The notes below the pieces were generated by a model. The model saw only the letters and a program-made list of their open reading frames with translations, did no database searches and was not told the origin of the DNA. The translations under genes and the position numbers were made by a program. A DNA stretch of 64,000 nucleotides from Streptomyces spectabilis (lineage in GTDB: Bacteria; Actinomycetota; Actinomycetes; Streptomycetales; Streptomycetaceae): positions 1 through 64,000 of the forward strand of contig NZ_CP023690.1 of NCBI RefSeq assembly GCF_008704795.1. The letters are read 5' to 3'. Below are positions 42,668 through 51,404 of the stretch, in pieces (the stretch's first letter is position 1; every line of letters begins with the position of its first letter).

Positions 42668-43429
42668 ATGCCAGGGAACAGACTGACGCAGCAGGACCGC
42701 CGGCAGATCGCGGCGGGCCTGGCCGACGGGCTTTCGTACACCGCGATCGCCAAACACCTGAAGCGGCCGACGTCGACCGTCACCCGGGAGGTGATGCGCA
42801 ACGGCGGGCCCCGCGAGTACCGGGCGGACCGCGCGCACCACGCGGCGGGGCGGCGGGCCCGGCGGGACCGGCCCGCGGGCGGCGCCCTGCCGCAGCCGTC
42901 GCTGCCGGCGGCCGGCAGCGAGGACTACGGGCGCAACGGGCAGGCGGTGCGCGCCTACGAGGAGCGCCTGGTCCATCTCCTGGTCTCCATCGGCCTGCAG
43001 GGGATGGTCTCGCGGGTGCTCGCCTGCATCTGCGTCACCGACTCCGGCAGCGTCACCTCCGCCGACCTGGCCCGGCGGCTGCGGGTGAGCCCGGCCTCGG
43101 TCTCCAAGGCCATCGGCCAGCTGGAGCGGCAGGAGATCGTGCGGCGCGAGCGCGAGGAGGGGCAGCGGCACGACCGGTACGTCATCGACGACGACGTGAT
43201 GTACCGGGCCATCGTGGGCAATCTGCGGCGCAACACCGCCTTCGCCGAGACCGTCCACGAGGGGGTCGGGGTGCTGGGCGCCGCCACGCCCGCCGGGGCG
43301 CGGCTGCAGGAGATGGGCCAGCTCCTGGACCACGTCAGTCACAGCATGATCCGGTCGCTCGAGCAGTGGCGGGCCCTGACCGCCCTGCCGGCCGGGCCCG
43401 GCAGCGGTGCGGGTGGGCAGGGCGGATAG
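42668..43429 (+). CDS. Two-HTH regulator: HTH_38-like plus MarR-type domain (253 aa)
   Basis: Residues 1-45 (LTQQDRRQIAAGLADGLSYTAIAKHLKRPTSTVTREV) are an IS30/HTH_38-type helix-turn-helix. A basic linker follows, then from about residue 95 a MarR/GbsR winged helix (GSVTSADLARRLRVSPASVSKAIGQLERQEIVRREREEG) with flanking dimer helices. GAGGTG precedes the ATG. Such fusions occur as cluster-situated regulators in Streptomyces. Its place inside the leftward half of the cluster, opposite to all neighbours, suggests local control; sensed ligand unknown. Confidence 0.75.
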   Translation: MPGNRLTQQDRRQIAAGLADGLSYTAIAKHLKRPTSTVTREVMRNGGPREYRADRAHHAAGRRARRDRPAGGALPQPSLPAAGSEDYGRNGQAVRAYEERLVHLLVSIGLQGMVSRVLACICVTDSGSVTSADLARRLRVSPASVSKAIGQLERQEIVRREREEGQRHDRYVIDDDVMYRAIVGNLRRNTAFAETVHEGVGVLGAATPAGARLQEMGQLLDHVSHSMIRSLEQWRALTALPAGPGSGAGGQGG

Positions 43430-43448
43430 GCGGCGGCGCGGGCGGTGT

Positions 43449-44270
43449 TCAGAGCTGGCGCAGGGCGCCGCCGTCGACGGGCCATTCGGAGCCGGTGACC
43501 TGGCCGGCCAGGGGGGACAGCAGGTAGGCGATGACGCGGGCGACGTCGTCGGGGGTGCCGATGCGGCCGGTGGGCAGGCGGCGCACTTCGCGCACGAAGT
43601 GGTCGACGGCCTCCTCGCGGGGGCGCTGGAAGCGGGCGGCGAGCTGGTCGGCGAAGCCGCCGGGGGCGTCGAACAGGGCGGTGCGGGTGGGGCCGGGCGA
43701 GACGACGTTGGAGCGGATGCCGCGGGGGCCGAACTCCGCGGCCAGGGTCTTGGAGACGGACAGCAGCGCGGTCTTGGCGGCGGCGTAGTCGACGATGGGG
43801 GCGTCGGGGAAGCGGGCGGCCTCGCTGGCGACGTGGACCAGGGAGCCGGCCTGGCCGTCGAGCAGGGCGGGCAGGGCGGCGCGGGTCATGCGCACGGCGG
43901 AGTGGAAGTTCAACTCGAAGCTGTGCAGCCACTGTTCGTCGCTCACGTCGAGGAAGCCGGTGCGCGAGGTCAGGCCGCCGACGTTGTTCACCAGGCCGTC
44001 CAGGCGCCGGTGGTGCTCAAGGACGGTGTCGATGACGCGGGCGGGGGCGCCGGGGTCGGTGACGTCGGCGGCCAGGGTGTGGATCGCGGGGCCGGGGGCG
44101 GTGATCGTGTGGGGGGCGCGGGCGACGGTGACGACCTGGGCGCCTTCGGCGGCCAGCAGCCGGGCGGTGGCCTCACCGATCCCGGCGGAGGCCCCGGTGA
44201 CGAGGAAGACCTTGTCCTTCAGGTGCAGTTCCACGAAATGAGGTTCCGGTTCCTTGGGTGAGCGGTTCAC
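43449..44270 (-). CDS. Short-chain dehydrogenase/reductase of the cluster (about 261-273 aa)
   Basis: Classical SDR motifs are present: TGASAGIGEATARLL, NNVGG in LVNNVGGLTSR, VHVASEAARF, YAAAKTAL with the catalytic Tyr and Lys, and SPGPTRTALF. The N-terminal start is uncertain: GTG at 44270 gives a 12-residue leader and GTG at 44234 gives VELHLKDKVFLVTG directly. It lies between the lyase gene and the regulator on the leftward strand and may oxidise a dihydroaromatic or reduce a carbonyl intermediate. The C-terminal GSEWPVDGGALRQL is typical. Confidence 0.75.
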   Translation of the reverse strand: MNRSPKEPEPHFVELHLKDKVFLVTGASAGIGEATARLLAAEGAQVVTVARAPHTITAPGPAIHTLAADVTDPGAPARVIDTVLEHHRRLDGLVNNVGGLTSRTGFLDVSDEQWLHSFELNFHSAVRMTRAALPALLDGQAGSLVHVASEAARFPDAPIVDYAAAKTALLSVSKTLAAEFGPRGIRSNVVSPGPTRTALFDAPGGFADQLAARFQRPREEAVDHFVREVRRLPTGRIGTPDDVARVIAYLLSPLAGQVTGSEWPVDGGALRQL

Positions 44271-44375
44271 CGCGCCCGCGCGGGCGCGGTGCGGTGGCGG
44301 AGACCTCAGGCTAGGGGCCCGGCGCCCGGGGCGGGGCCGGGCACCGGCGATGGCGCTCGTACGGGTGTGGGTCGC

Positions 44376-45965
44376 TCAGCTGTCCGCCCGCGGCGGCAGG
44401 GCGCGGTCGACCAGGGGGGCCGCGGCGCCGGTGTAGTGGGCGGGGTCCAGCAGGGGGCCCACGAGGCCGTGGTGGGGGGCCAGTTCGCCGGTGGCGGCCA
44501 GGATCTCGGCCAGGGTGCGGCCGGTGCGGGCGGCCTCGTCGGCGGCCTGGGACAGCAGCGCCCCGGCACGGGCGCGGCCCAGGTGCGGGGTGAGGGCGGC
44601 GGCCACGCGTTCGGCCAGCATGCGGCCCTGGGTGAGGCCGGTGTTGCGGCGCATCCGCTCGGGGTCGGTGCGCAGGCCCTCGGCGAGGGCGGCCGCGGTG
44701 TGGGCGGCGCCGCCGACCAGGCGCAGGGCCTCGCGCAGCGGCTGCCATTCGGCGTGCCAGGCGCCGGCGGAGCGCTCGTCCTCCGAGAGCAGGCAGTGGA
44801 AGAGGGTGGCGGCGAGCGCGGGCACCTGCAGGGCGGTGGAGCGGATCAGGGTGGACAGCACGGGGTTGCGTTTGTGGGGCATGGCCGAGGAGCTGCCGCG
44901 TCCGGGCCGGGTGGGCTCGGTGACCTCGCCGATCTCGGTGCGGGTCAGGGTCTGTACGTCGATGGCGAACTTGCCGAGCGCGCCCGCGGTGAAGGCCAGG
45001 ACGGCGGCGGTGTCGGCGATGGGGGTGCGCAGGCTGTGCCAGGGCAGGTCGGGGGTGGCCAGGCCGGTCTCGGTGGCGAAGGCCAGGGTGAGGTCCTCGG
45101 TGTAGGAGGCGGGGTCGGTGACGGTGGTGGCGTGTTCGAGGTAGCCGGCCAGGGTGCCCGCGGCGCCGCCGAGGGAGACGGGCAGGCCGCCGTCGAGGAG
45201 GCGGTCCGTGCGGGTGAGGGCGTCCTGGATGAGCTGGCGCCAGCTGGCGGCCTTCAGGCCGAAGGTGGTGGGCAGGGCGTGCAGGGCCAGGGTGCGGGCG
45301 GTGGCCAGGGTGTCGCGGTGGGTGCGGGCGAGGCGGGCCAGGGCCTGGGCGGTGCGGTGCAGGTCGCCGCGGATCAGGCGCAGCGCGTGCGCGGTGACCA
45401 GCATGGTGGCGGTGTCGAGGATGTCCTGGCTGGTGGAGCCGCGGTGCACGTACTCGGCAGCCGTCGCGTCCAGGGCGGCGACTTCGCGGGTGAACTCCTT
45501 GACCAGCGGCACGACCGGGTTGGCGGTCTCGCGGGAGGCGAGGGCCAGCAGGCGCGGCTCGATGCGGGTGGCGGCCGCGGCCCGGGTGATGGTGTCCGCG
45601 GCCCTTTCGGGGATGGTGCCCAGGCGGGCCTGGGCGCGGGCCAGGGCGGCCTCGGCGGCCAGCATCGCGTGCAGCCAGGCCTGGTCGGTGACGGCGGCCT
45701 CGGCGGGGACGCCCGCGCGGACGGGGGCGAGCAGGCCGGTGTCCTCGGCCGCCTCGGCCGCTTCCCCGGCGGGCCGGGCGGCCTCTTCGGCGGGCGGGGG
45801 TGCGGCCGGGGCGGGGGCGGGGGTGCCGTCGGGGCGCGGCGGTGTGCCGGTGGCGGGTTCGGCCCGGCCCGCTGCCGCCGCGGGCCCTTCGCCGCCGGGC
45901 GGGGGCGGGCCGGGGTCCGGGGCCAGTGGTGCCATCTCGGGGGCGGGGCCGCTGGGTTCGGACAT
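44376..45965 (-). CDS. Fumarase/aspartase-superfamily lyase, CreD-like nitrosuccinate lyase candidate (529 aa)
   Basis: The superfamily signature GRGSSSAMPHKRNP lies at about residues 355-368. The STSQDI segment is at 177-182 and the adenylosuccinate-lyase-like helical core spans about 85-520. Relatives include adenylosuccinate lyase, carboxymuconate cycloisomerase and CreD/FzmL, which split nitrosuccinate into fumarate and nitrite. The CreE-like flavoprotein at 63618 makes CreD the best reading; carboxymuconate cycloisomerase is the main alternative. The first about 75 residues are an unusual Pro/Ala/Glu-rich tail, not part of the catalytic fold. The ATG at 45965 has a GAGGTG ribosome site. 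Confidence 0.6.
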   Translation of the reverse strand: MSEPSGPAPEMAPLAPDPGPPPPGGEGPAAAAGRAEPATGTPPRPDGTPAPAPAAPPPAEEAARPAGEAAEAAEDTGLLAPVRAGVPAEAAVTDQAWLHAMLAAEAALARAQARLGTIPERAADTITRAAAATRIEPRLLALASRETANPVVPLVKEFTREVAALDATAAEYVHRGSTSQDILDTATMLVTAHALRLIRGDLHRTAQALARLARTHRDTLATARTLALHALPTTFGLKAASWRQLIQDALTRTDRLLDGGLPVSLGGAAGTLAGYLEHATTVTDPASYTEDLTLAFATETGLATPDLPWHSLRTPIADTAAVLAFTAGALGKFAIDVQTLTRTEIGEVTEPTRPGRGSSSAMPHKRNPVLSTLIRSTALQVPALAATLFHCLLSEDERSAGAWHAEWQPLREALRLVGGAAHTAAALAEGLRTDPERMRRNTGLTQGRMLAERVAAALTPHLGRARAGALLSQAADEAARTGRTLAEILAATGELAPHHGLVGPLLDPAHYTGAAAPLVDRALPPRADS

Positions 45966-46295
45966 GGGAGCACCTCGCTGGGCGGGACGGACGGGGGCGG
46001 CGGGGCGGGCGGGCGTCTGCGGCGGGGCCCGCCCCCACCCCGGCGGGGGAAGGAGGCGGCAAGGGGCCGGTCTTCCCCTGCCGGGATGGCGGGACCGGAG
46101 CGCTTCGCCGCCGCGGACGGGCAGGAGCGGGCGCTGCCCGTCCGCGGCGGGCACGGGCGGCCGCCCCCCTCCGCGGGGAAAGGGGCTGCTCTCCCCCGGT
46201 GTTGGAAGGGGGCGGGGCGCTGCCTGTTCGTGGAGGGCACAGGGGCCCGCCTGGAGCGGGAGGGCCTGCCCTCCTCCCCCAGGCCGGGCCGGGGG
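45966..46295. other. 330-bp spacer within the leftward gene set
   Basis: It lies between the flavoprotein stop (46296) and the lyase start (45965). It is extremely GC-rich with many imperfect G/C runs. I see no gene; it likely contains a promoter or leader for the lyase-SDR pair. Confidence 0.35.
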
Positions 46296-47837
46296 TCAGG
46301 GGGTGATGGCGTGGGGGAAGCGGAAGAAGCCGTGGGGGTCGTAGCGGCGCTTGACCTGGGTGAGGCGGGGCAGGTTGGTGCCGTAGTAGGCCTGGGCGAA
46401 GTCGGGCAGCTTCGGGTCGGGGTAGTTGACGTAGGCGCGGCCGTTGGAGTGCGGGTCGATGGCGGCGAAGCAGCCGTCGACCCAGTCCTGTGCGGCCTTC
46501 TCCTCGGCGGCGGTGGGCTGGGGGGTGGTCAGGTCGATGCCGCACACGGAGGTGAACTGGGCGTCGCGGTGGACGTAGGCGGTGGCGCCGGGGGCGACGT
46601 TGTTGGCGTTGCCGCCCAGGGCCATCAGGCTGATGACGCGGGTCTGTCCGCCGCGGCGGTCCGCTTCGTAGGCGGTCAGCAGGTTGTTCAGGCCCGCGGC
46701 GGGCAGGGGGCGGGCGAACATGCGGCCGCGGTTCTTGGTGTAGGCGGTGCGCGGCAGGCTCGCGCCGGGCGCGGTGCCGCTGGTGTGGCACTGGGTGGGG
46801 GTGAGGGTGGCGCAGCCGAAGCGCTGCATCATCGCCTTGTCGTAGGGCAGTTCCTCGCTGACGCGGGTGGCGGGGGCGCTGCCGACGAGGGAGACGAGCT
46901 GGTCGAGCAGGGTCTTGAGGGGGGTGGCGGTGCCGAGGTAGGCGCCGGTGACCATGGCGGTGGGCACGGCGCCGGGGCGGGCGTCGGGCAGCAGCAGGAC
47001 GGCGTCGGGGGCGAGTTCGGGGGCGGCGCCCTTCGCCCACTGCTGGTAGCCGACGAGCATGTCCTGGGCCTTGTCCCAGGGCCAGGTGATGGTGAAGGTG
47101 GTGGCGACGGGCACCTGGGTGGGGGCGAGTTCGAAGTCGGTGATGACTCCGAAGTTGCCGCCCCCTCCCCCGCGCAGGGCCCACAGCAGGTCGGGGTTCT
47201 GTTTGGCGGAGGCGGTGACGACGCGGCCGTCGGCCAGGACGACCTGGGCGCCGACCAGGCGGTCGCTGGCGGGCCCGTACTTGCGGTGCTGCCAGCCGTG
47301 GCCGCCGCCGGTGACGAAGCCGCCGGGGCACACCGTGGGGCAGAAGCCGCCGGGCACGGCCAGGCCGTGGGTGGCGAGCTGGGTGACGACGTCGACCATC
47401 TGGGTGGCGGGCCCGACGTGGACGGTGGAGCCGCTGGTGCGCACCGCGTCGAGGCGGGTGAGGTTGATGACCAGGCCCTGGGTGGTGGACCAGCCGGTGA
47501 AGCTGTGGCCGCCGCTGCGGATCGCGGTGTGGATGTCGTGGTCCTGGGCGAAGCGGATGCAGGTGGCCACGTCGGTGGCGTTCTCGCAGTAGGCGACGGC
47601 CTGCGGGCGCAGGTGGTCGTACTGGGCGGAGGCCAGCTGCCGGGCCCGGTCGTAGCGGCTGTCGCCGGGCAGGACGAGGTCGCCCTGGAGGGCTGCGCCC
47701 AGCTGGCCCCAGTTGGTGCCGCGGCCGCGCCGGGGCCGGGGCCGTGCCTGGGCCGGGGGTGAGCCGACCAGGAGTGTGCTGGAGGAGGCGACGGCGATCC
47801 CCGCGCCGGCGCCCAGGAGGGCCCTTCTGGTGGGCAT
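46296..47837 (-). CDS. Exported FAD oxidase of the berberine-bridge type, predicted bicovalent flavin (513 aa)
   Basis: A Tat-like signal (TRRALLGAGAGIAVASSS) spans residues 3-32. The FAD-binding PCMH domain carries RSGGHSFTG with H111 and FCPTVCPGGFVTGGGHG with C166, the pair used for 8-alpha-histidyl and 6-S-cysteinyl flavin links in the AknOx/GilR group. The BBE C-terminus ends YDPHGFFRFPHAIT. Such enzymes oxidise sugars or phenolic and alcohol groups, often as the last step of antibiotic assembly, outside the membrane. It follows the aldo/keto reductase gene at 86 bases. Contrast with the one-link homologue at 14081-15586. Confidence 0.75.
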   Translation of the reverse strand: MPTRRALLGAGAGIAVASSSTLLVGSPPAQARPRPRRGRGTNWGQLGAALQGDLVLPGDSRYDRARQLASAQYDHLRPQAVAYCENATDVATCIRFAQDHDIHTAIRSGGHSFTGWSTTQGLVINLTRLDAVRTSGSTVHVGPATQMVDVVTQLATHGLAVPGGFCPTVCPGGFVTGGGHGWQHRKYGPASDRLVGAQVVLADGRVVTASAKQNPDLLWALRGGGGGNFGVITDFELAPTQVPVATTFTITWPWDKAQDMLVGYQQWAKGAAPELAPDAVLLLPDARPGAVPTAMVTGAYLGTATPLKTLLDQLVSLVGSAPATRVSEELPYDKAMMQRFGCATLTPTQCHTSGTAPGASLPRTAYTKNRGRMFARPLPAAGLNNLLTAYEADRRGGQTRVISLMALGGNANNVAPGATAYVHRDAQFTSVCGIDLTTPQPTAAEEKAAQDWVDGCFAAIDPHSNGRAYVNYPDPKLPDFAQAYYGTNLPRLTQVKRRYDPHGFFRFPHAITP

Positions 47838-47923
47838 GGTGTCTGCCTTTCGTGACGGTGTACGGAGTGCGGGTGGTGGCGGGGGTGCCCGGCGGGCCCG
47901 TGGGCGCGTGGGGGGCGGGCGGT

Positions 47924-48922
47924 TCAGGCGGTGTGGGGGGCGAGGTAGGGCATCTGGTCGGCCGGGTAGCGGTCGCCGCGGGCCGCGTCGGGGGGGATGG
48001 CCTCCTCGATGCGGGTGAGTTCTTCGGGGGTGAGGGGGGCGTCCAGGGCGCCGAGGGCCTCGGCCAGGCGTTCGCGGGTGCGGGCGCCGATCAGGGGCAC
48101 GATGTCGGGGCCCTTGGCCAGGGCCCAGGCGATGGCCGTCTGGGCGACGGTGGTGCCGCGGTCCTTGGCCAGGGCGCGCACGGTGTCGACGAGGCCGAGG
48201 TTGTACTCGGCGTTGGCGCCGGTGTAGCGGGGGGTGTGGCCGCGCACGTCGTCGGGGGTGAAGGCGCGGTTGCGGGGCCAGTTGTCGCTGATCAGGCCGC
48301 GGGCCAGGACGCCGTAGGCGGTGACGGCGATGCCCAGTTCGCGGCAGGCCGGCAGGATGTGGTCCTCGATGCCGCGCCCCAGCAGGGAGTACTCGATCTG
48401 CAGGTCGGCGATGGGGGCGACGGCGGCGGCCCGGCGGATGCTGGCGCAGCCGGCTTCGGACAGGCCGATGTGGCGCACGTGTCCGGCCTGGACGGCTTCG
48501 CTGATGGCGCCGACGGTGTCCTCGATGGGGACCTGCGGGTCGCAGCGGGCGATGCGGTAGATGTCGATGTGGTCGGTGTCCAGGCGTTTGAGGGAGTAGG
48601 CCAGGGATGTGTGGACGGCTTCCGGGCGGCCGTCGTAGCCCAGGAAGGTGCCGTCGGGGCGGCGCAGGGCGCCGAACTTCACGCTCAGCTGGACCTCTTC
48701 GCGGCGGTGGGCGCGCAGGGCGTCGCGGATGAGCAGTTCGTTGTGGCCCATGCCGTAGAAGTCGCCGGTGTCCAGGAGGGTGATGCCGGCGTCGAGGGCG
48801 GCGTGGACGGTGGCCAGGGATTCGTCGCGGTCGGCGGGGCCGTAGAGGGCGGACATGCCCATGCAGCCCAGACCCAGGGCGGACACCTGGGGGCCGGTGG
48901 TGCCAAGAGCACGGTGGAGCAC
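47924..48922 (-). CDS. Aldo/keto reductase (332 aa)
   Basis: The AKR barrel signature is clear: VSALGLGCMGMSALYGP, ITLLDTGDFYGMGHNE with Asp and Tyr of the tetrad, LSVKFG with the lysine, and the C-terminal NADPH site VPLIGARTRERLAEALG. The usual catalytic histidine block reads HIDIYRIARCDP, so R replaces H in the LDLYQxHR-type motif, a change seen in some relatives but worth noting. I chose the GTG at 48922 because GAGGAGAA sits 6 bases upstream. In the cluster it could reduce the aldehyde made by the aryl-acid reductase to an alcohol. Confidence 0.75.
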   Translation of the reverse strand: MLHRALGTTGPQVSALGLGCMGMSALYGPADRDESLATVHAALDAGITLLDTGDFYGMGHNELLIRDALRAHRREEVQLSVKFGALRRPDGTFLGYDGRPEAVHTSLAYSLKRLDTDHIDIYRIARCDPQVPIEDTVGAISEAVQAGHVRHIGLSEAGCASIRRAAAVAPIADLQIEYSLLGRGIEDHILPACRELGIAVTAYGVLARGLISDNWPRNRAFTPDDVRGHTPRYTGANAEYNLGLVDTVRALAKDRGTTVAQTAIAWALAKGPDIVPLIGARTRERLAEALGALDAPLTPEELTRIEEAIPPDAARGDRYPADQMPYLAPHTA

Positions 48923-49082
48923 GGGGGTTCTCCTCGGGCGGATCGGTGCGGCACAGCGTGGTGCGCGTGCGGACGGGGGGCAACACACGGGGATTTACTG
49001 TGGCAAGTCGTGCGACTCGGCTGTCTGGTACGGGGGTTGAGGTGGGGGCGGGGTGTCCGCTGGTACGGGGGCGGGGCGGGGG

Positions 49083-50237
49083 TCAGTAGGGGACGGTGTG
49101 CAGGGGCGGGCCGAAGGGGGCGTGGTCGAGCCAGCGGCCGGCGCGCGGGAGGCGGGGGGCGAGCAGGGCGGCGGCGTGCTGGGTGGTGCGCCGCAGGGGC
49201 CGGGCGGCCTGGAGGTGGTCCAGGGCGCGGCCGGCGGCGCGGGCGTTGGCCAGGGCGGCGGCGCGCCGCCCCCGGGCGCAGGCGGCCATCGCCTGGGGGG
49301 TGGCGCGGGCGATGGCGGCCGCGGCGGCGACGGCGTCGGCGATGCCGGAGTTCATGCCGCGCGCGCCGAAGGGGGGCAGCAGGTGGGCGGCTTCGCCCGC
49401 GAGCAGGACGCGGTGGTGGGCGTCGGTGAAGGTGGTGGCGACTTTCTGGTGGAAGCGGTAGGCGGAGGACCAGGTCAGGTCAGTGGGGCGGGCGCCGGGC
49501 AGCAGGCCGGGCAGCCAGTGGGCGGCCCGCTGGGCCCAGCGGGCGGCCTCGTCACCGTCGCGGCACTGGACGTCGACGCGCCAGCCGCCGGCGAAGGGCA
49601 CCAGCAGGACGTTGCGGCCGCCCGCGGCGGGGTGGCGGTAGTGGAAGATCCGGGCGGGGGTGAGGCCACCGGCTTCGCCGGTCAGGTCGGCCACGGCGAA
49701 GCCGGTGGGAGCTGTCGTGCCCTGAAGGGCGATGCCCAGGCGGGCGCGCACGGTGGAGCGGGCGCCGTCGGCGGCGATCACGTAGCGGGTGCGGTGGCAG
49801 TAGCCGGTGGCGGTGATGAGTTCGGCGGCGCGGTGGGTGGTGCGCAGGTCGGTGACGGGCTGGGCCCAGCAGATCTCGGCGCCCGCCTGGTGGCAGGCGG
49901 TGCGCAGCAGGTCCTCCACCGCGGTCTGGGGCAGGCTGGTGAAGGGGATGCGGTGGGCGGGGCCGTGGTAGGTGCGGGTGTGGACGGGCCGGCCGCGCCA
50001 CAGGGTGCGCCGGGTGCGCCAGACGAGGCCGGCGTCGGCGATGGTGGCGCCCAGGCCGGGGTGGATCGTATCGAGCAGGTCGAGGGTGGCGCGGTGCACG
50101 AAGATGGCGCGGCTGCCGGGGCGCGGGCGGTGTTCGGGGCCGGCTTCCAGGACGGTGACGGGCAGGCGGTGGTGGCGGGCGGCGAGGGCCGCGGCCAGGC
50201 CCACGGGGCCGGCGCCGACGACGGCGACCTCGCTCAT
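49083..50237 (-). CDS. FAD-dependent aromatic hydroxylase, PHBH-like, copy 1 (384 aa)
   Basis: The FAD-binding fingerprint VAVVGAGPVGLAAALAARHH, the DG motif AADGARSTVRARLG and the GD-like LLAGEAAHLLPPFGARGMNSGIADA place it with class A flavoprotein hydroxylases such as 4-hydroxybenzoate hydroxylase. It is strikingly similar to copy 2 at 61493-62722 (shared RPGSRAxFVHR, DLLxTIxPGL, PFTSLxQ). It overlaps the chorismate-lyase-like gene by ATGA, so the two are co-translated and the lyase product 4-hydroxybenzoate is the natural candidate substrate. Reaction (ring hydroxylation or decarboxylative hydroxylation) cannot be told from sequence. Confidence 0.75.
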   Translation of the reverse strand: MSEVAVVGAGPVGLAAALAARHHRLPVTVLEAGPEHRPRPGSRAIFVHRATLDLLDTIHPGLGATIADAGLVWRTRRTLWRGRPVHTRTYHGPAHRIPFTSLPQTAVEDLLRTACHQAGAEICWAQPVTDLRTTHRAAELITATGYCHRTRYVIAADGARSTVRARLGIALQGTTAPTGFAVADLTGEAGGLTPARIFHYRHPAAGGRNVLLVPFAGGWRVDVQCRDGDEAARWAQRAAHWLPGLLPGARPTDLTWSSAYRFHQKVATTFTDAHHRVLLAGEAAHLLPPFGARGMNSGIADAVAAAAAIARATPQAMAACARGRRAAALANARAAGRALDHLQAARPLRRTTQHAAALLAPRLPRAGRWLDHAPFGPPLHTVPY

Positions 50238-50818
50238 GACGCCGCCGCCGTGGCGGGCTCGGGCTGCGGGGCGGGGCGCAGGCGGGCCGGGGCGATGGCG
50301 GGGTGGAAGAACTCCTCGACGTAGAAGGGCAGTTCGTCGTCGACGTGGACGACGTAGCCGCGCCAGGCGGCGCTGGTGGCCAGGGGGCGCCAGGGTGAGC
50401 GGCCCACGCGCAGCAGGCGGCGGCGCTGGGGCAGGCGGTGTTCGGCCAGGGCCCGGCCCAGGGGGACGGTGTCGCTGGTGAGGATGGTGCACAGGTCGGC
50501 GCGGCGGGGCAGGGGGCCCATGACGAGGTTGCGGGAGACGGCCGCGTGGGAGCCGTGGCGCAGTTCGGTGCGGCGCACCAGCCAGGGCTCGTCGGCGTGC
50601 GGGCCGAGCAGGGGCAGCAGGTGGGCGGCTTCCATGCCGGTGCGTCTGACCCGCTGGGCCACCAGGCGCAGGGCCAGGGGTGCGCCGAGGTGGTGTTCGA
50701 GCAGTGCGGTGGTGGAGCCCCGGTGGGTGAGCAGGCGCCGGGTGAAGGGGTCGGCGAACTGCTGGGCGCGCTGCAGGGCGGGCTGTTCGGCGGGGTGGCC
50801 GGGGGTGCGGCGGGTCAT
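50234..50818 (-). CDS. DUF98/UbiC-like chorismate lyase candidate (194 aa)
   Basis: The central block LCTILTSDTVPLGRALAEHRLPQRRRLLRVGRSPWRP and the end AWRGYVVHVDDELPFYVEEFFHP follow the DUF98 chorismate-pyruvate-lyase pattern (conserved SD-x-PLG, RR-x-LL and terminal E-x-F-x-P). Members such as the mycobacterial enzyme convert chorismate to 4-hydroxybenzoate and pyruvate. The ATG at 50818 follows AAGGGG. The stop overlaps the FAD hydroxylase start. Together with PabAB and PabC this gives the cluster both para-amino and para-hydroxy benzoate. The assignment rests on motif resemblance only. Confidence 0.55.
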   Translation of the reverse strand: MTRRTPGHPAEQPALQRAQQFADPFTRRLLTHRGSTTALLEHHLGAPLALRLVAQRVRRTGMEAAHLLPLLGPHADEPWLVRRTELRHGSHAAVSRNLVMGPLPRRADLCTILTSDTVPLGRALAEHRLPQRRRLLRVGRSPWRPLATSAAWRGYVVHVDDELPFYVEEFFHPAIAPARLRPAPQPEPATAAAS

Positions 50819-50921
50819 CTGCGGCCCCTTGGCTCGGCGCGGGTGCCGCCCGGCGGGGCCGGGACCGGGGTCCGGGGTCCCGGGGGTGCCGGGCGGCACG
50901 GTGGGGGTGCGCGGTCCGGGG

Positions 50922-51404
50922 TCAGGCCTTGGGGGTGTGGTTCCCGGGCACCATGCGGGTGGAGATGGCGATGCGGTTGTAGGCGTTGATGACCGCGGCG
51001 GCCCAGATGACCTGGGCGACTTCGGCCTCGCTGAACTCCTTGAGGGCCGCCCGGTAGACGTCGTCGGGCACGTGGCCGGTGTGGATGAGGGTGACGGCTT
51101 CGGTCAGGGCGAGGGCGGCGCGTTCGCGGGCGGTGAAGAAGGGGGTCTCTTCCCAGGCGCTGAGGGCGTACAGGCGCTGTTCACCCTCGCCGGCGGCGCG
51201 GGCGTCCAGGGTGTGCATGTCGATGCAGAAGGCGCAGCCGTTGATCTGCGAGGCGCGGATCTTGATGAGTTCGAGCAGGGAGTGCTCGAGTCCGGCTTCC
51301 TGGGCGGCCTTCTCCGCGGTGGCGTGCAGGCGTCCCATGGCGGAGTAGACCTGGGGGGCCAGCTCGGACAGCTTCAGGCGGGGGGAGGACTCGGCAGTGG
51401 TCAT
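50922..51404 (-). CDS. Carboxymuconolactone-decarboxylase/AhpD-family protein (160 aa)
   Basis: The family helix and thiol motif are present: LEHSLLELIKIRASQINGCAFCIDMHTLDARA with a CxxC and a following histidine. Then come LYALSAWEETPFFTARERAALALTEAVTLI and the C-terminal helical pair. AhpD-like proteins handle peroxide or alkyl hydroperoxides; other members decarboxylate lactones. It is the first gene of the leftward set, starting 526 bases from the LuxE-like gene. In a nitrite-generating pathway a redox-protective role is plausible but unproven. Confidence 0.75.
   Translation of the reverse strand: MTTAESSPRLKLSELAPQVYSAMGRLHATAEKAAQEAGLEHSLLELIKIRASQINGCAFCIDMHTLDARAAGEGEQRLYALSAWEETPFFTARERAALALTEAVTLIHTGHVPDDVYRAALKEFSEAEVAQVIWAAAVINAYNRIAISTRMVPGNHTPKA

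Noticed and set aside
44376..45965. Calling the lyase a protocatechuate-pathway carboxymuconate cycloisomerase
   Set aside because: No protocatechuate dioxygenase, PcaC or PcaD gene is nearby. The CMD-family protein lacks a companion catabolic operon, and the CreE-like gene favours nitrosuccinate lyase. It is kept as the alternative.
44289..47762. A plus-strand open frame of 1157 codons opposite the lyase and flavoprotein genes
   Set aside because: It is an antisense artefact of very high third-position GC. The composition is Gly/Gln/Val/Ala repeats without domains, while the minus strand carries clear fumarase-signature and FAD-oxidase motifs.
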